Source: Virgibacillus halotolerans (GTDB lineage: Bacteria; Bacillota; Bacilli; Bacillales; Amphibacillaceae). From it: DNA of 64,000 bases. The stretch spans positions 54,294 through 118,293 of the forward strand of contig NZ_JAFBEA010000013.1 in assembly GCF_016908515.1 (NCBI RefSeq), given 5' to 3'. A model generated the notes under the pieces. That model worked only from the letters and a program-made list of their open reading frames with translations, was not told the DNA's origin and did no database searches. Position numbers and translations under genes: made by a program. The first letter of the stretch is position 1; every line of letters starts with the position of its first letter. Below, piece after piece: positions 26,838 to 35,812 of this stretch.

Positions 26838-28028
26838 TTAAAATTGCGCTGCCTGCAATTCAACCGCATTGGCGTATGTTAATATCAGTTCCGGTACTTG
26901 TAAAAAGCGTTTAATGGAAAGCGCACAAGCACCCATCACACAGGCTTTGTTTCCAAGGTTAGAGATAACGATTTCCTGATACTGACTCATGGATGAATGC
27001 AGGTTACTTTTGATTTGGTCAATTACATTTGGATACATCCGCAATACCCTACTGTTGATAACCAAGGTTTCCGGATTATACAAATTAATAATATTATTTA
27101 GCCCGATGGATATGTGTTTTATAAATTGATTCAGTACTTTGTACGTGACAGGATCCTGGGTATCGATCCATTTTTGTACATCGTCAAATTTTATATTAGA
27201 CTTACCCTGTTCCTTTTCCAATTGTGCAAAGAAGCTTGGTTCCGAGGCATACAGTTCCCAGCATCCCTGGTTACCACATTTACAGCGATCACCATCTGGA
27301 AAGATAATCATATGTCCCATTTCGCCGGCATAGCCGTGATATCCTTTGTGGAGTTTGCCGTCAATCATGATGCCTGCGCCAATACCTGAAGAGATATTGA
27401 GATTTAGCAGGTTACTGTTTTTTTGATGTTTATATACGCTTTCTGCATAGGCCGAAAGATTCGCATTGTTTTCAATGGAAATGGGGATACTTAATTCCTT
27501 TTGGAGTGTTGCCTTTAACGCTTTTTGACGCCATTGAAATTTAGGAACAAATAAAATGCTTTCATCTTTATTGACTGTACCGTGGATGCCGATCATTACG
27601 CTAATCAGACCGTAACGGCTGTTGACATATTGTGCACTATAATGCTTTATTTGTTCAATTAATTGCCGCACGATCGTATCATAATCGTCTGTTTCGAGTT
27701 GAATCGTATCAGATTGAACAGGGTTTCCTTGTAAATCAGAAACGGTATATTGAATCTGATTATAGTCAAGATCGATTCCCAATACGTAGCCGGCCGGGCC
27801 GTTGATGGAAAGCATAATGGGTCTTCTACCGACTGTGTTGTGTTCGAGCTGTGTTTCGTAAATGAGTTCGTCATCTAATAAACTGGCAACCTGTACAGAA
27901 ATCGTTGCTTTATTGAGACCCGTAATTTTTGAAAGATCTGCGCGCGATATTCTGCCATGTTCGATGATGTTTTTTAAAATGACACTTCTATTAATTTTTT
28001 TAATGTAGGCACCATCACCTGTAACCAT
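26838..28028 (-). CDS. ROK-family transcriptional repressor, XylR-like (second)
   Basis: A 396-residue regulator closely related in layout to the first ROK protein: helix-turn-helix GRISRADLSKITGLNKATIS, ENNANLSAYAESVY, GYHGYAGEMGHM, and zinc motif CKCGNQGCWELY. The start is ATG with AAGGGGGATTTTGT upstream. It diverges from larC1, with a XylR-type operator and a cre-like box between them. Two paralogous repressors in one island suggest either two effectors, such as a uronate and an aldonate, feeding one set of operators, or partly separate targets. Confidence 0.88.
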   Translation of the reverse strand: MVTGDGAYIKKINRSVILKNIIEHGRISRADLSKITGLNKATISVQVASLLDDELIYETQLEHNTVGRRPIMLSINGPAGYVLGIDLDYNQIQYTVSDLQGNPVQSDTIQLETDDYDTIVRQLIEQIKHYSAQYVNSRYGLISVMIGIHGTVNKDESILFVPKFQWRQKALKATLQKELSIPISIENNANLSAYAESVYKHQKNSNLLNLNISSGIGAGIMIDGKLHKGYHGYAGEMGHMIIFPDGDRCKCGNQGCWELYASEPSFFAQLEKEQGKSNIKFDDVQKWIDTQDPVTYKVLNQFIKHISIGLNNIINLYNPETLVINSRVLRMYPNVIDQIKSNLHSSMSQYQEIVISNLGNKACVMGACALSIKRFLQVPELILTYANAVELQAAQF

Positions 28029-28082
28029 ACAAAATCCCCCTTGTTGTGAAACATTTTTGCGTAGAACGATGTGATTTCTACC

Positions 28083-28111
28083 TTTTAATTTGTCTGTTGA
28101 ACAAATAAAAT
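28083..28111. promoter_or_regulatory. XylR/ROK-type operator upstream of larC1 (site 2)
   Basis: TTTTAATTTGT (28083-28093) and ACAAATAAAAT (28101-28111) form a palindrome with two mismatched pairs and a 7-base centre. It is weaker than the other sites but sits in the expected place between divergent repressor and target. Confidence 0.55.
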
Positions 28112-28156
28112 AGTAAAATAAAAAGGTAATCGAGTATTTTCTAATTGAAAGGCTTT

Positions 28157-28170
28157 ATAAAGCGTTTACA
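28157..28170. promoter_or_regulatory. cre-like box upstream of larC1
   Basis: ATAAAGCGTTTACA matches the cre consensus except at the first two positions. It lies 72 bases before the larC1 start. Confidence 0.5.
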
Positions 28171-28241
28171 TTGATGCTTATTATAATATATCATAGTTTA
28201 ACGATGATGACACGATACAATAATAAAAAGGAGTGATTGAA

Positions 28242-29003
28242 ATGAAAACCCTATACTTTGATTGTTTTTCAGGAATGAGTGGAGACATGACGATTGGTGC
28301 GCTGCTTGATGCTGGAGGGGATCCATCCCATTTAGAAGAAGAATTGAAAAAACTACATATGGATAGCGAATATGAATTAAAATGGAATAAAGTTGTGAAG
28401 AACGGAATTACGGGGACAAAATTCGATGTGGTGCTAGCGGAAGCAGATCATCATCACGAACATCATCATTCACATGGCCAACACCATCACCACGGTCATC
28501 GGTCGTATAAGGATATTGTGAAATTGATAGAAGCGGCTGGTTTTTCTGATGAAGTAACGAATATGTCTTTAAAAATCTTTAAAAAAATAGGAGAAGCAGA
28601 AGGTAAAATTCATGGCATGCCACTTGAATCGGTTCATTTTCATGAGGTAGGCGCAGTGGATTCTATTATAGACATCGTCGGGACAGCAATATTGATACAA
28701 CAAATGGAGATAGATGTGATTAAATCGGCGCATGTCCCAGTTGGATCAGGAAGGATTCATATCGATCATGGTGTATATCCGATTCCAGCACCGGCCACAT
28801 TAGAAATTTTACTTGGCGTACCCATTGCTGCAAGCGAATTAAAGGCAGAGTTGACGACGCCAACTGGTGCGGCGATTGCAGCGGTACTTGCAGATGAATT
28901 TTGTACCTTGCCAGCGATGAAAGTAGATGCGATTGGTTATGGCGCTGGAACGAAGACCTTTCAAGATCATCCGAATGTACTTCGTGTAATTATTGGAGAA
29001 TAA
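28242..29003 (+). CDS. larC1: LarC1: N-terminal part of the nickel insertase for the nickel-pincer cofactor
   Basis: A 253-residue protein that starts MKTLYFDCFSGMSGDMTIGALLDAG (first residues given in part), the family opening FDCFSGMSGDM. A His-rich stretch, HHHEHHHSHGQHHHHGH at about 70-86, is a likely nickel store. VHFHEVGAVDSIIDIVG and TPTGAAIAAVLADEF are further LarC signatures. It ends at HPNVLRVIIGE, just where the two halves of full-length LarC meet; the C-terminal half is encoded separately at 40775-41242. ATG 28242 follows AAAAGGAGTG. LarC inserts Ni into the pyridinium-bisthiocarboxylate nucleotide in a CTP-dependent reaction. No sequence for the second half follows here in any frame; a terminator does. 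Confidence 0.93.
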   Translation: MKTLYFDCFSGMSGDMTIGALLDAGGDPSHLEEELKKLHMDSEYELKWNKVVKNGITGTKFDVVLAEADHHHEHHHSHGQHHHHGHRSYKDIVKLIEAAGFSDEVTNMSLKIFKKIGEAEGKIHGMPLESVHFHEVGAVDSIIDIVGTAILIQQMEIDVIKSAHVPVGSGRIHIDHGVYPIPAPATLEILLGVPIAASELKAELTTPTGAAIAAVLADEFCTLPAMKVDAIGYGAGTKTFQDHPNVLRVIIGE

Positions 29004-29047
29004 TCGATTCTATTAAACACCCGCAGGCAAACCAAACGTTTATCCTA

Positions 29048-29091
29048 AAATTATCTAGGAATGCTTTTTAAAAAGCATTCCTAGATAATTT
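29048..29091. terminator. Perfect 44-base palindrome, bidirectional terminator
   Basis: AAATTATCTAGGAATGCTTT and its exact inverse make an uninterrupted 22-pair stem ending in T-rich sequence. It closes the larC1 transcript and isolates the AraC operon that follows. Confidence 0.8.
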
Positions 29092-29179
29092 ATTCGGTAA
29101 TTTAGACAGTTCTAGGCAATGTTTTTACGCTTTTTTTGTTATATACTAATAGATGGGTACGCTAAAGGGAGTGATAATT

Positions 29180-30040
29180 TTGAATCAATCCATCCTGGCA
29201 ATGTACCGAATGCATGGGATTACAGAAACATTTGACTATCACTCACATCAGGAATATGAAATATATTTTTTTCATGCTGGATCATGTCGATATTTGATTC
29301 ATAATCAAATTTACGATTTGGAGCCTGGTGATATTTTGTTAATGGATGGGATGACACTCCATAAACCGAATGTGAATCCAAATAGTGAATATGTTCGCAG
29401 TGTCGTTCATTTTTCTCCACAGTGGATTAAAGGCGTGTTAACAGAATTAAACAGTATGTATTTATTAGATGCCTTTAAAAAACTACAGCATTGCTTGATC
29501 CGTACCAAGGAAAATGAGGAGTCCAAGGAATTGGAAAGAACCATATGCCGTCTGTCAGAATTGCAACAAGCTGGAAAAAGACAGGATCTTCAATCGGAGA
29601 CAGAAATGAAGGTATTATTACTGCAAGTGTTAATTAGTGTGAACCGGCTCGGGGAAATGGATTCGAGGAAAATTCCGGATGAGAAGCCGGAGAAGGCTGC
29701 GTATGCGGAGGACGTTGTTGCATATATCCAATCAAATTATATGCGTAAATTAACAGTGGATTCCATTGCCGAAGGGCTTAATCTAAGTAAATCTTACGTT
29801 TCCCATTTATTTAAGGAAATGACAGGGTTTACAGTAATGGAGTATGTCATGGGATACCGGCTAACCCAGGTGAAATATTTACTTGAAATGGAACCGGATA
29901 AAGCATTAAAGGATATTGCGAATGAAAGCGGATTCGAAAGCGTTTCCCATTTTAGTCGTTATTTTCGTGAAAAAGTAGGCGTAACGGCTAGAGAATATCG
30001 CAGGTTACGTCAACAAATATATAGTAAGGAGAATGTATGA
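29180..30040 (+). CDS. AraC-family transcriptional regulator (first)
   Basis: A 286-residue regulator. The N-terminal cupin (FDYHSHQEYEIYFFHAGSCR) likely binds a sugar ligand; the C-terminal 100 residues hold two helix-turn-helix motifs (LTVDSIAEGLNLSKSYVSHL and KDIANESGFESVSHFSRYF). I chose TTG 29180 because AAGGGAGTG precedes it and because a TATACT -10 box at about 29141 would leave the in-frame ATG at 29153 almost leaderless. Its stop overlaps the start of the following oxidoreductase gene, so it likely activates its own operon of Gfo/Idh/MocA enzymes. Confidence 0.87.
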   Translation: MNQSILAMYRMHGITETFDYHSHQEYEIYFFHAGSCRYLIHNQIYDLEPGDILLMDGMTLHKPNVNPNSEYVRSVVHFSPQWIKGVLTELNSMYLLDAFKKLQHCLIRTKENEESKELERTICRLSELQQAGKRQDLQSETEMKVLLLQVLISVNRLGEMDSRKIPDEKPEKAAYAEDVVAYIQSNYMRKLTVDSIAEGLNLSKSYVSHLFKEMTGFTVMEYVMGYRLTQVKYLLEMEPDKALKDIANESGFESVSHFSRYFREKVGVTAREYRRLRQQIYSKENV

Positions 30041-31194
30041 TGAAAAAAGTGAGATTGGGAATTATAGGTTTGGGTGCGCAAGGTGGCGCATATGCAGGCT
30101 TTATTGCAGAGGGAAGAGTAAAGAACATGGAAATTGGTGCAATTTGTGATACCGATCCAGAGAAAAAAGCAGTAGCAAAAGAAAAGTATCCAGACGTTCC
30201 ATTTTATGATAACTATATCGATATGCTGGAAAGCGGCGATGTTGATGCGATTGTAACTTGTGTGCCGCATTACTTGCATCCCGAAATGGGTATTGAATCA
30301 CTAAAAAGAGATATCCATGCATTGGTTGAAAAGCCAGCAGGTGTTTATACGAAGCAAGTAAAAGAGCTAAACGAATTTGCTGCTACCAAACCAGAATTAA
30401 CGTTTGGCATTATGTTCAACCAAAGAACAAACGAACTATACCAAAAGGTGAAGGAAGTTATTGATAATGGCGAAATCGGTAATATTCGCCGAACGAATTG
30501 GATTATTACGACATGGTGGAGACCACAAGGCTATTATGACCAAAGTGCATGGAGAGCAACATGGGAAGGTGAAGGTGGCGGTGTGCTTGTTAACCAGGCC
30601 CCACACCAATTGGACCTACTTCAATGGATTTGCGGTGTACCTAAAAAGGTGTATTCGAATGTGAAATACGGTTATCAAAGAGATATTGCAGTGGAAGATG
30701 AAGTAACGACATTGCTTGACTATGGCAATGGGGCAACGGGTGTATTTATTACTTGTACACATGACATCATGGGGACAGACCGCTTCGAAATCCTTGGTGA
30801 TAAAGGGAAAATCGTGGTGGACGACAGTAAGAAAGTAACAATCAAGCGCCTTTATAAATCAGAGAAGGAAATGAGCGACACCATGGCTTGGGCAGATGTT
30901 ACGAAGCTCTTCATGGGTGGAGATCTGTCAGAAGTGTACAGTGAAGAAGTACTGGAATTTGAAAGTGTTTGGGGCGGACAACATACCGCAGTAATGGAAA
31001 ACTTTGCTGCCAATGTTTTAGATGGCACGCCGCTACTCGCACCTGGCAGTGATGGCATCAATGGGGTTGCATTAGCAAACGCTATTCATCTATCAAGCTG
31101 GTTAGGTAAGGAAGTAGAACTTCCCGTGGATGAAGATGTTTACCTGGCAGAATTAAACAAAAAGATAGAAGAGGAAAAGGTCAATCAAAAATAA
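30037..31194 (+). CDS. Gfo/Idh/MocA-family oxidoreductase (first)
   Basis: A 385-residue NAD(P)-dependent dehydrogenase. The Rossmann turn is GIIGLGAQGGAYAGF; the family motif EKPAG is at about 105; the catalytic-domain segment GGGVLVNQAPHQLDLLQWIC contains the conserved His. Either ATG 30037 or the next codon can serve as start; AAGGAGAATG precedes them. The AraC gene overlaps by 4 bases. Members oxidise or reduce sugar hydroxyls, often at C3 of glycosides or inositols. With two more such enzymes and an isomerase next door, an oxidative sugar-conversion module is likely. Substrate unknown. Confidence 0.9.
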   Translation: MMKKVRLGIIGLGAQGGAYAGFIAEGRVKNMEIGAICDTDPEKKAVAKEKYPDVPFYDNYIDMLESGDVDAIVTCVPHYLHPEMGIESLKRDIHALVEKPAGVYTKQVKELNEFAATKPELTFGIMFNQRTNELYQKVKEVIDNGEIGNIRRTNWIITTWWRPQGYYDQSAWRATWEGEGGGVLVNQAPHQLDLLQWICGVPKKVYSNVKYGYQRDIAVEDEVTTLLDYGNGATGVFITCTHDIMGTDRFEILGDKGKIVVDDSKKVTIKRLYKSEKEMSDTMAWADVTKLFMGGDLSEVYSEEVLEFESVWGGQHTAVMENFAANVLDGTPLLAPGSDGINGVALANAIHLSSWLGKEVELPVDEDVYLAELNKKIEEEKVNQK

Positions 31195-31258
31195 TAATCT
31201 ATCGAACTAACTCATTGCCTGCTTGGCTATGGGTTAGTTTTCAAGGGGGAACGGGCTT

Positions 31259-32269
31259 ATGCTTAGAATAGCCATTATTGGGCTTGGAGATATTTCAAAA
31301 ATTCATATACCAGCGATTCAAGCCAATCCTAATGCAGTGTTGACCGCCGTGTGCGATATTGACGAAACGTTAAAAGATACGGTTCCAGGTGTTAACTTTT
31401 ATTCCGATTATGAAGTAATGCTTAAACAGGAAAAGTTGGATTGTGTCCATGTTTGTTTGCCGCATCACCTCCATTATCAGGCAACGAAAGCTTGTGTGGA
31501 AAAAGGTGTACACGTATTTCAGGAAAAGCCATTGGCACGTAATGCGGAAGAAGGTATGTCCTTAGTAGATTTGGAGGAAGCAAACAAGGATATTAAGATT
31601 TGCGTCTCTTTCCAAAATCGTTTCAATGAAACATTTGAAAAGCTACAGGAAATCGTGGCAAGTGGAAAATATGGGAAAGTCACCGGTTTAAAAGGATTGG
31701 TTACTTGGTTTCGCCCGAAAGCCTATTATGATGTGAAACCATGGAGGGGCCAAATGAAGTATGCCGGCGGCGGTGTCATGATTAATCAGGCGATACACAC
31801 GCTCGATTTAATGCAGTTACTTGGTGGTGAAATTAACACGATTAGAGGGTCTGTCGACAATTTATTTGATTATGGTTATGACGTGGAAGACACAGCAGTG
31901 GCCAATATTCAATTTAGTAATGGTTCGACGGGGTTATTTTTTGCGACAAATACAAACGCAGGAAATTCCAGTGTCGAATTGCAGGTTATTTTAGAAAAAG
32001 GGAAACTAACGATTAAAGACAGTATCCTAACAAAGGCAAATGAACACGGGAAAAAAGAAGAAATCATTGAAGATAAAAAACTTCCTGGGTCGAAGTTTTA
32101 TTACGGGGCCAGCCATGCTAAATTAATCAATCATTTCTATACCTGTATCGAAAATGACTCTCAAGACTATATCCATGTGAAGGATGCGCAGACATCCATG
32201 GAAATGATTAGTGCGATTCGCAGATCTTCAGAAATTAAACAAGAAATAAACATGGAGGTATATCAATAA
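31259..32269 (+). CDS. Gfo/Idh/MocA-family oxidoreductase (second)
   Basis: A 336-residue dehydrogenase with Rossmann turn IIGLGDISKIH, motif QEKPLARNA and catalytic segment GGGVMINQAIHTLDLMQLLG. AAGGGGGAACGGGCTT precedes the ATG. Its stop overlaps the next start (TAATG), coupling it to the isomerase. It differs enough from the first Gfo/Idh protein that a distinct step or substrate position is likely. Confidence 0.9.
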   Translation: MLRIAIIGLGDISKIHIPAIQANPNAVLTAVCDIDETLKDTVPGVNFYSDYEVMLKQEKLDCVHVCLPHHLHYQATKACVEKGVHVFQEKPLARNAEEGMSLVDLEEANKDIKICVSFQNRFNETFEKLQEIVASGKYGKVTGLKGLVTWFRPKAYYDVKPWRGQMKYAGGGVMINQAIHTLDLMQLLGGEINTIRGSVDNLFDYGYDVEDTAVANIQFSNGSTGLFFATNTNAGNSSVELQVILEKGKLTIKDSILTKANEHGKKEEIIEDKKLPGSKFYYGASHAKLINHFYTCIENDSQDYIHVKDAQTSMEMISAIRRSSEIKQEINMEVYQ

Positions 32270-33129
32270 TGAAAAAAGGAAAAATCGGCGTTCAAATGAT
32301 GATGCTTAAAGGGAAAGTGGAAGAGCTTGGTGCTTATGAAACAATGAAAAAACTATCTGAACTTGGTTATGGTGCAGTGGAAGTATCACAAATTCCGATG
32401 ACGGAAGAAAATGTTGGAGAATTGAAACGGGCAAGCAAAGACTTCGACATTAAAATCGCAGCGATGTCAGCTCCTCTAGAGCCGATGATGCCGGGCGCAC
32501 CTGGGGAAACGCTAACAGATGATTTTGATAAAATTGTCAACGATTGTAAAACACTCGATTGTAACTTTTTGCGTATTGGCATGCTTCCATTAAATGTGAT
32601 GGGTGATAAGGATCAAATTATGGCATTTATCGAAAGAGCAGAGGCAATGGCTGAAAAGCTGGCTGGTGAAGGAATTGAATTATATTATCATACACACCAT
32701 ATCGAATTTCAAAAATTTGATGGTGAGTATTTATTAGACATGATTAAAAACAATACGTCTAAGCTTGGCTTTGAACTGGATGTACATTGGATTCAGCGGG
32801 CCGGCGTCGATCCGGTTGAATTTGTCAAAGAATATAAAGGGCGCATTTCCCTATTACACTTGAAAGATTATCGGATTGGTAAATTGGATGTGACAGCGGA
32901 TGATTTAAAAGATATGGGTACATTTTTTGAGAAATTCACGAACTTAATCGAGTTTGCTGAGGTTGGTGAAGGAAATCTTGATATGAAGGCGATCATTGAA
33001 GCAGGGCTTGATAGCGGTGTACAATATTTCTTAATTGAACAAGATGATACGTACGGACGTGATCCATTCGATTGCTTGAAAATATCAGCAGATAACTTAA
33101 GAGAATTAGGATATGCGGACTGGTTTTAA
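32269..33129 (+). CDS. Sugar phosphate isomerase/epimerase-like protein (AP-endonuclease-2 fold)
   Basis: A 286-residue TIM-barrel protein. Metal-ligand motifs expected for the fold are visible: YYHTHHIEFQKFDGEYLLD, GFELDVHWIQRAGVDP, ISLLHLKDYRIG and FAEVGEGNLDMKAII. This family includes IolE/IolI, xylose-isomerase-like enzymes and the lyases or hydrolases that act on 3-keto-glycosides made by Gfo/Idh enzymes. Coupling to a Gfo/Idh gene supports that last role, but an ordinary isomerase is also possible. Confidence 0.88.
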   Translation: MKKGKIGVQMMMLKGKVEELGAYETMKKLSELGYGAVEVSQIPMTEENVGELKRASKDFDIKIAAMSAPLEPMMPGAPGETLTDDFDKIVNDCKTLDCNFLRIGMLPLNVMGDKDQIMAFIERAEAMAEKLAGEGIELYYHTHHIEFQKFDGEYLLDMIKNNTSKLGFELDVHWIQRAGVDPVEFVKEYKGRISLLHLKDYRIGKLDVTADDLKDMGTFFEKFTNLIEFAEVGEGNLDMKAIIEAGLDSGVQYFLIEQDDTYGRDPFDCLKISADNLRELGYADWF

Positions 33130-33207
33130 TAGGATGAAAAATGCAGGCTAATTTCTAAAAGAATGTTGTTTCATACAAGGGTTTCTATAAACTGCGATGT
33201 AAGGTAT

Positions 33208-33540
33208 GTTGATTTCCGCTGCAGGCAGTCGCTTTCCGCGGGCAACGCTTCAACTTCCTCGGAAGCAAAAACCGCTTCCTGCGGGATTTTCAGCTGTTGC
33301 TTTTCCCGCTGGAGTCGACTGCCCTCCGCTCCAATCAACCATCATAAAAGTAGATAGCTAATGTTTTGATATATTTAAGTAATTAATGTGATGAAGTTAC
33401 AAAACACAATATCAGCGCAGAAAATACACGTAGACTCCTGCGGGAATGCGAAGACGATGAGACCCCGCAGCGTTTTTTGCGAGGAGGCTCAGCGCGAGCC
33501 CGCGGAAAGCGTAGTGTATTTCCGAAGCGATAGGTAATGT
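33208..33540. repeat. GC-rich dispersed repeat, copy II
   Basis: The right part (from about 33325) repeats the strings of copy I: CTCCAATCAAC, CCTGCGGGAA, GATGAGACCCCGCAGCG, GGCTCAGCGCGAGCCCGCGG. The left part (33208-33325) carries GCAGTCGCTTTCCGCGGGC and GGAGTCGACTGCCCTCCGCT, so the copy as a whole has inverted-repeat character. It fills the gap between the isomerase and the third Gfo/Idh gene. A short open stretch at 33163-33357 is repeat sequence, not a gene. Confidence 0.8.
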
Positions 33541-33631
33541 CGCGGTTTGTATCAACTGTGGTGATGTTAGCAATAAATGATGTGGAAAAAGCCAAATTAA
33601 AAGAGCAAAATTTAAAGGGAAGTGATGATAG

Positions 33632-34708
33632 ATGGGTAAGGATGGAATGAATTATGCACCGAAAGGGAAACCGAATCCGGTTGTTAAGGAGGGGGAGTTC
33701 CCAATCGCTGCAGCGGCATTGGATCATGGCCATATTTATGGGATGTGTAATGGTTTACTGGAGGCGGGTGCCACATTGAAGTGGGTTTACGATCCGGATG
33801 AGGAAAAGGTCGCGGAGTTTGTTAAAACATTCCCTGAAGTTAAGGTCGCGGATTCTTTAGAACAAATCTTGAATGATCAGGCTATTAAACTAGTGGCAGC
33901 GGCAGCTATACCATCAGATCGAAGTGCGCTTGGCAATAAAGTAATGGAAGCTGGAAAAGATTATTTTACAGATAAAACGCCATTTACGACGATGGCACAA
34001 TTAGAAGAGACGAAACGTGTTGTAGAAAAGACAGGGCAAAAGTATATGGTCTACTTCAGTGAACGTCTACATGTTGAAGGCGCTGTTTTTGCAGGTGAGT
34101 TGATTGAAGAGGGTGCAATCGGAAAGGTGATCCAAGTAACCGGTTTTGGACCCCATCGCCTGAATGCTCCAAGTCGCCCGGATTGGTTTTTCAATAAAGC
34201 GCAATATGGTGGTATTTTGTGTGATATTGGCAGTCATCAAATTGAACAGTTTTTATATTATGCTGGCTGTGAGGATGCGGAAATCCTACATAGTAAAGTA
34301 GGAAATTATAATAACCCAGCTCATCCAGAATTGGAGGATTATGGTGATGCGACATTACGTGGGGACAATGGAGCAACACAAATCTTCAAGGTGGATTGGT
34401 TTACACCGGATGGATTGCGCACATGGGGGGACGGTCGTACTTTCATTACTGGAACAGAAGGAACCATTGAAATTCGCAAATATGTGGATGTGGCAAGTGA
34501 AACAGATACCGGGGATCATTTATATCTGGTGAATAAAGGTGGCGAGAAGCATTACGAGCTATCTGGAAAAGTAGGCTTTCCGTTCTTTGGTGCATTCATC
34601 AAAGATTGTATAAACCGTACAGAATATGCAATGACACAAGCCCACGCCTTTAAAGCTGCAGAACTGTGTTTACAAGCACAAGAGCAGGCAATCGTGGTAA
34701 CCGACTGA
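33632..34708 (+). CDS. Gfo/Idh/MocA-like oxidoreductase with atypical nucleotide-binding region (third)
   Basis: A 358-residue protein. The fold is recognisable from YGGILCDIGSHQIEQFLYYA and the C-terminal sheet, but the usual GxGxxG turn reads AAALDHGHIYGMCNGL and the EKP motif reads TDKTPFTT. This variant occurs in a recognisable subgroup of the family, so it may be functional with altered cofactor handling. GGGAAGTGATGATAG precedes the ATG. The unusual N-terminus (MNYAPKGKPNPVVKEGEF) precedes the Rossmann strand. Confidence 0.85.
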   Translation: MGKDGMNYAPKGKPNPVVKEGEFPIAAAALDHGHIYGMCNGLLEAGATLKWVYDPDEEKVAEFVKTFPEVKVADSLEQILNDQAIKLVAAAAIPSDRSALGNKVMEAGKDYFTDKTPFTTMAQLEETKRVVEKTGQKYMVYFSERLHVEGAVFAGELIEEGAIGKVIQVTGFGPHRLNAPSRPDWFFNKAQYGGILCDIGSHQIEQFLYYAGCEDAEILHSKVGNYNNPAHPELEDYGDATLRGDNGATQIFKVDWFTPDGLRTWGDGRTFITGTEGTIEIRKYVDVASETDTGDHLYLVNKGGEKHYELSGKVGFPFFGAFIKDCINRTEYAMTQAHAFKAAELCLQAQEQAIVVTD

Positions 34709-34847
34709 AAGATTTAAGTTGACAGTTACAAATTCGGACAGTAATCTAGATATAGAGAGTCATATAATGCTAGAGAATTAACTGTTTTAGAGACCGAAAA
34801 ATTTAATCTCTTTTAGAAGAGAAAAAATATAAAGTGAGGCGAGAGGC

Positions 34848-35681
34848 ATGAGTAAAACAATGGTTGAAAAAGATCATCAACTAGGAGAGATTCTTTCCGA
34901 TATGGGTCGCGTGATGGTTGCCTTTTCCGGTGGTGTTGATAGTACACTGGTATTGAGACGTGCACAACAGGAGCTGGGAGACCAGGTGTTGGCAGTTGTT
35001 GTTGCATCAGAATTATTCCGTCAAGAAGAGTTTGACAAGGCAGTAAAACTTGCGGAAGAAATGGGCATTCGTGTTCTGAAAACAGAGATTAAAGAATTGG
35101 AAGATGCCGGGATCGCAGCGAATAACCCAGATAGCTGGTACTACAGTAAGAAACTGCTCTATTCTCATTTGAATCAATTGGCAAAAGAGCTGGGATATGA
35201 TTACGTGCTGGATGGCATGATCATGGATGATCTAGATGATTTCAGACCAGGTCTCCAAGCAAGAACAGAAGAAGGTGCCCGTAGTGTGCTCCAGGAAGCT
35301 GGATTATACAAACAAGAAGTTCGTGCTCTTACCAAAGAACTTGGCGTTCCGGTCTGGGATAAACCTGCGTCATGTAGCTTGGCTTCCAGAATTCCTTATG
35401 GAACCAAATTGGATAAGTATAAAATTGAACAAGTAGATCAGGCAGAACGCTTCATCATGAACCTTGGATTTAAGATGGTGCGTGTTCGTCATCATGGGGA
35501 AGTGGCACGTGTGGAAGTTACCCCTGAGGACATGCCGGAATTATTGAAACAACATGATAAAGTTCAAATGAAGCTTACTTCACTTGGTTTTACCTATGTC
35601 AGCTTAGACTTACGCGGTTATCGCACGGGTAGTATGAATGAAGTATTGCCGAGTGAAACATTAGAAACAGAAGTTGGTTAA
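34848..35681 (+). CDS. larE: LarE: ATP-dependent sulfur insertase for the nickel-pincer cofactor
   Basis: A 277-residue PP-loop protein. The ATP pyrophosphatase loop is FSGGVDST (about 26-33); the cofactor-binding segment is DDFRPGLQARTEEGARSVL; and KPASCSLASRIPYGT holds the protein's only Cys, at residue 176 by my count, the number of the sacrificial Cys in Lactobacillus plantarum LarE. That type gives up its own cysteine sulfur to make the two thiocarboxylates, leaving dehydroalanine. GTGAGGCGAGAGGC precedes the ATG. It follows the third Gfo/Idh gene and ends in a terminator. Its presence shows the LarA-family protein downstream can receive the cofactor. Confidence 0.95.
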   Translation: MSKTMVEKDHQLGEILSDMGRVMVAFSGGVDSTLVLRRAQQELGDQVLAVVVASELFRQEEFDKAVKLAEEMGIRVLKTEIKELEDAGIAANNPDSWYYSKKLLYSHLNQLAKELGYDYVLDGMIMDDLDDFRPGLQARTEEGARSVLQEAGLYKQEVRALTKELGVPVWDKPASCSLASRIPYGTKLDKYKIEQVDQAERFIMNLGFKMVRVRHHGEVARVEVTPEDMPELLKQHDKVQMKLTSLGFTYVSLDLRGYRTGSMNEVLPSETLETEVG

Positions 35682-35711
35682 GCGTCCAATACTGTAAAGA
35701 TAATATAATGC

Positions 35712-35750
35712 AAAGGACTGTCCAGACACAATATTTTGGGCAGTCCTTTT
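35712..35750 (+). terminator. Terminator after larE
   Basis: AAAGGACTGTCC (35712-35723) pairs with GGGCAGTCCTTT (35738-35749), one G-U pair, followed by TTCT. It separates larE from the larA-SDR unit. Confidence 0.85.
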
Positions 35751-35812
35751 CTATCATTGAAATGAAGTATAATGTTTGACGGAAGTTTGATCGAATGATA
35801 TTCTAATAATGA

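Noticed and set aside
28990..29050. Programmed frameshift at the end of larC1 as in L. plantarum
   Set aside because: No larC2-like sequence follows in any frame; a terminator does, and larC2 is a separate gene at 40775.
29048..29091. Perfect 44-base palindrome as an AraC or ROK operator
   Set aside because: Its position after larC1, the uninterrupted stem and T-rich ends fit a bidirectional terminator better.
33163..33357. 64-codon open frame between the isomerase and third Gfo/Idh genes
   Set aside because: It is translated repeat sequence shared with copy I at 22.3 kb.
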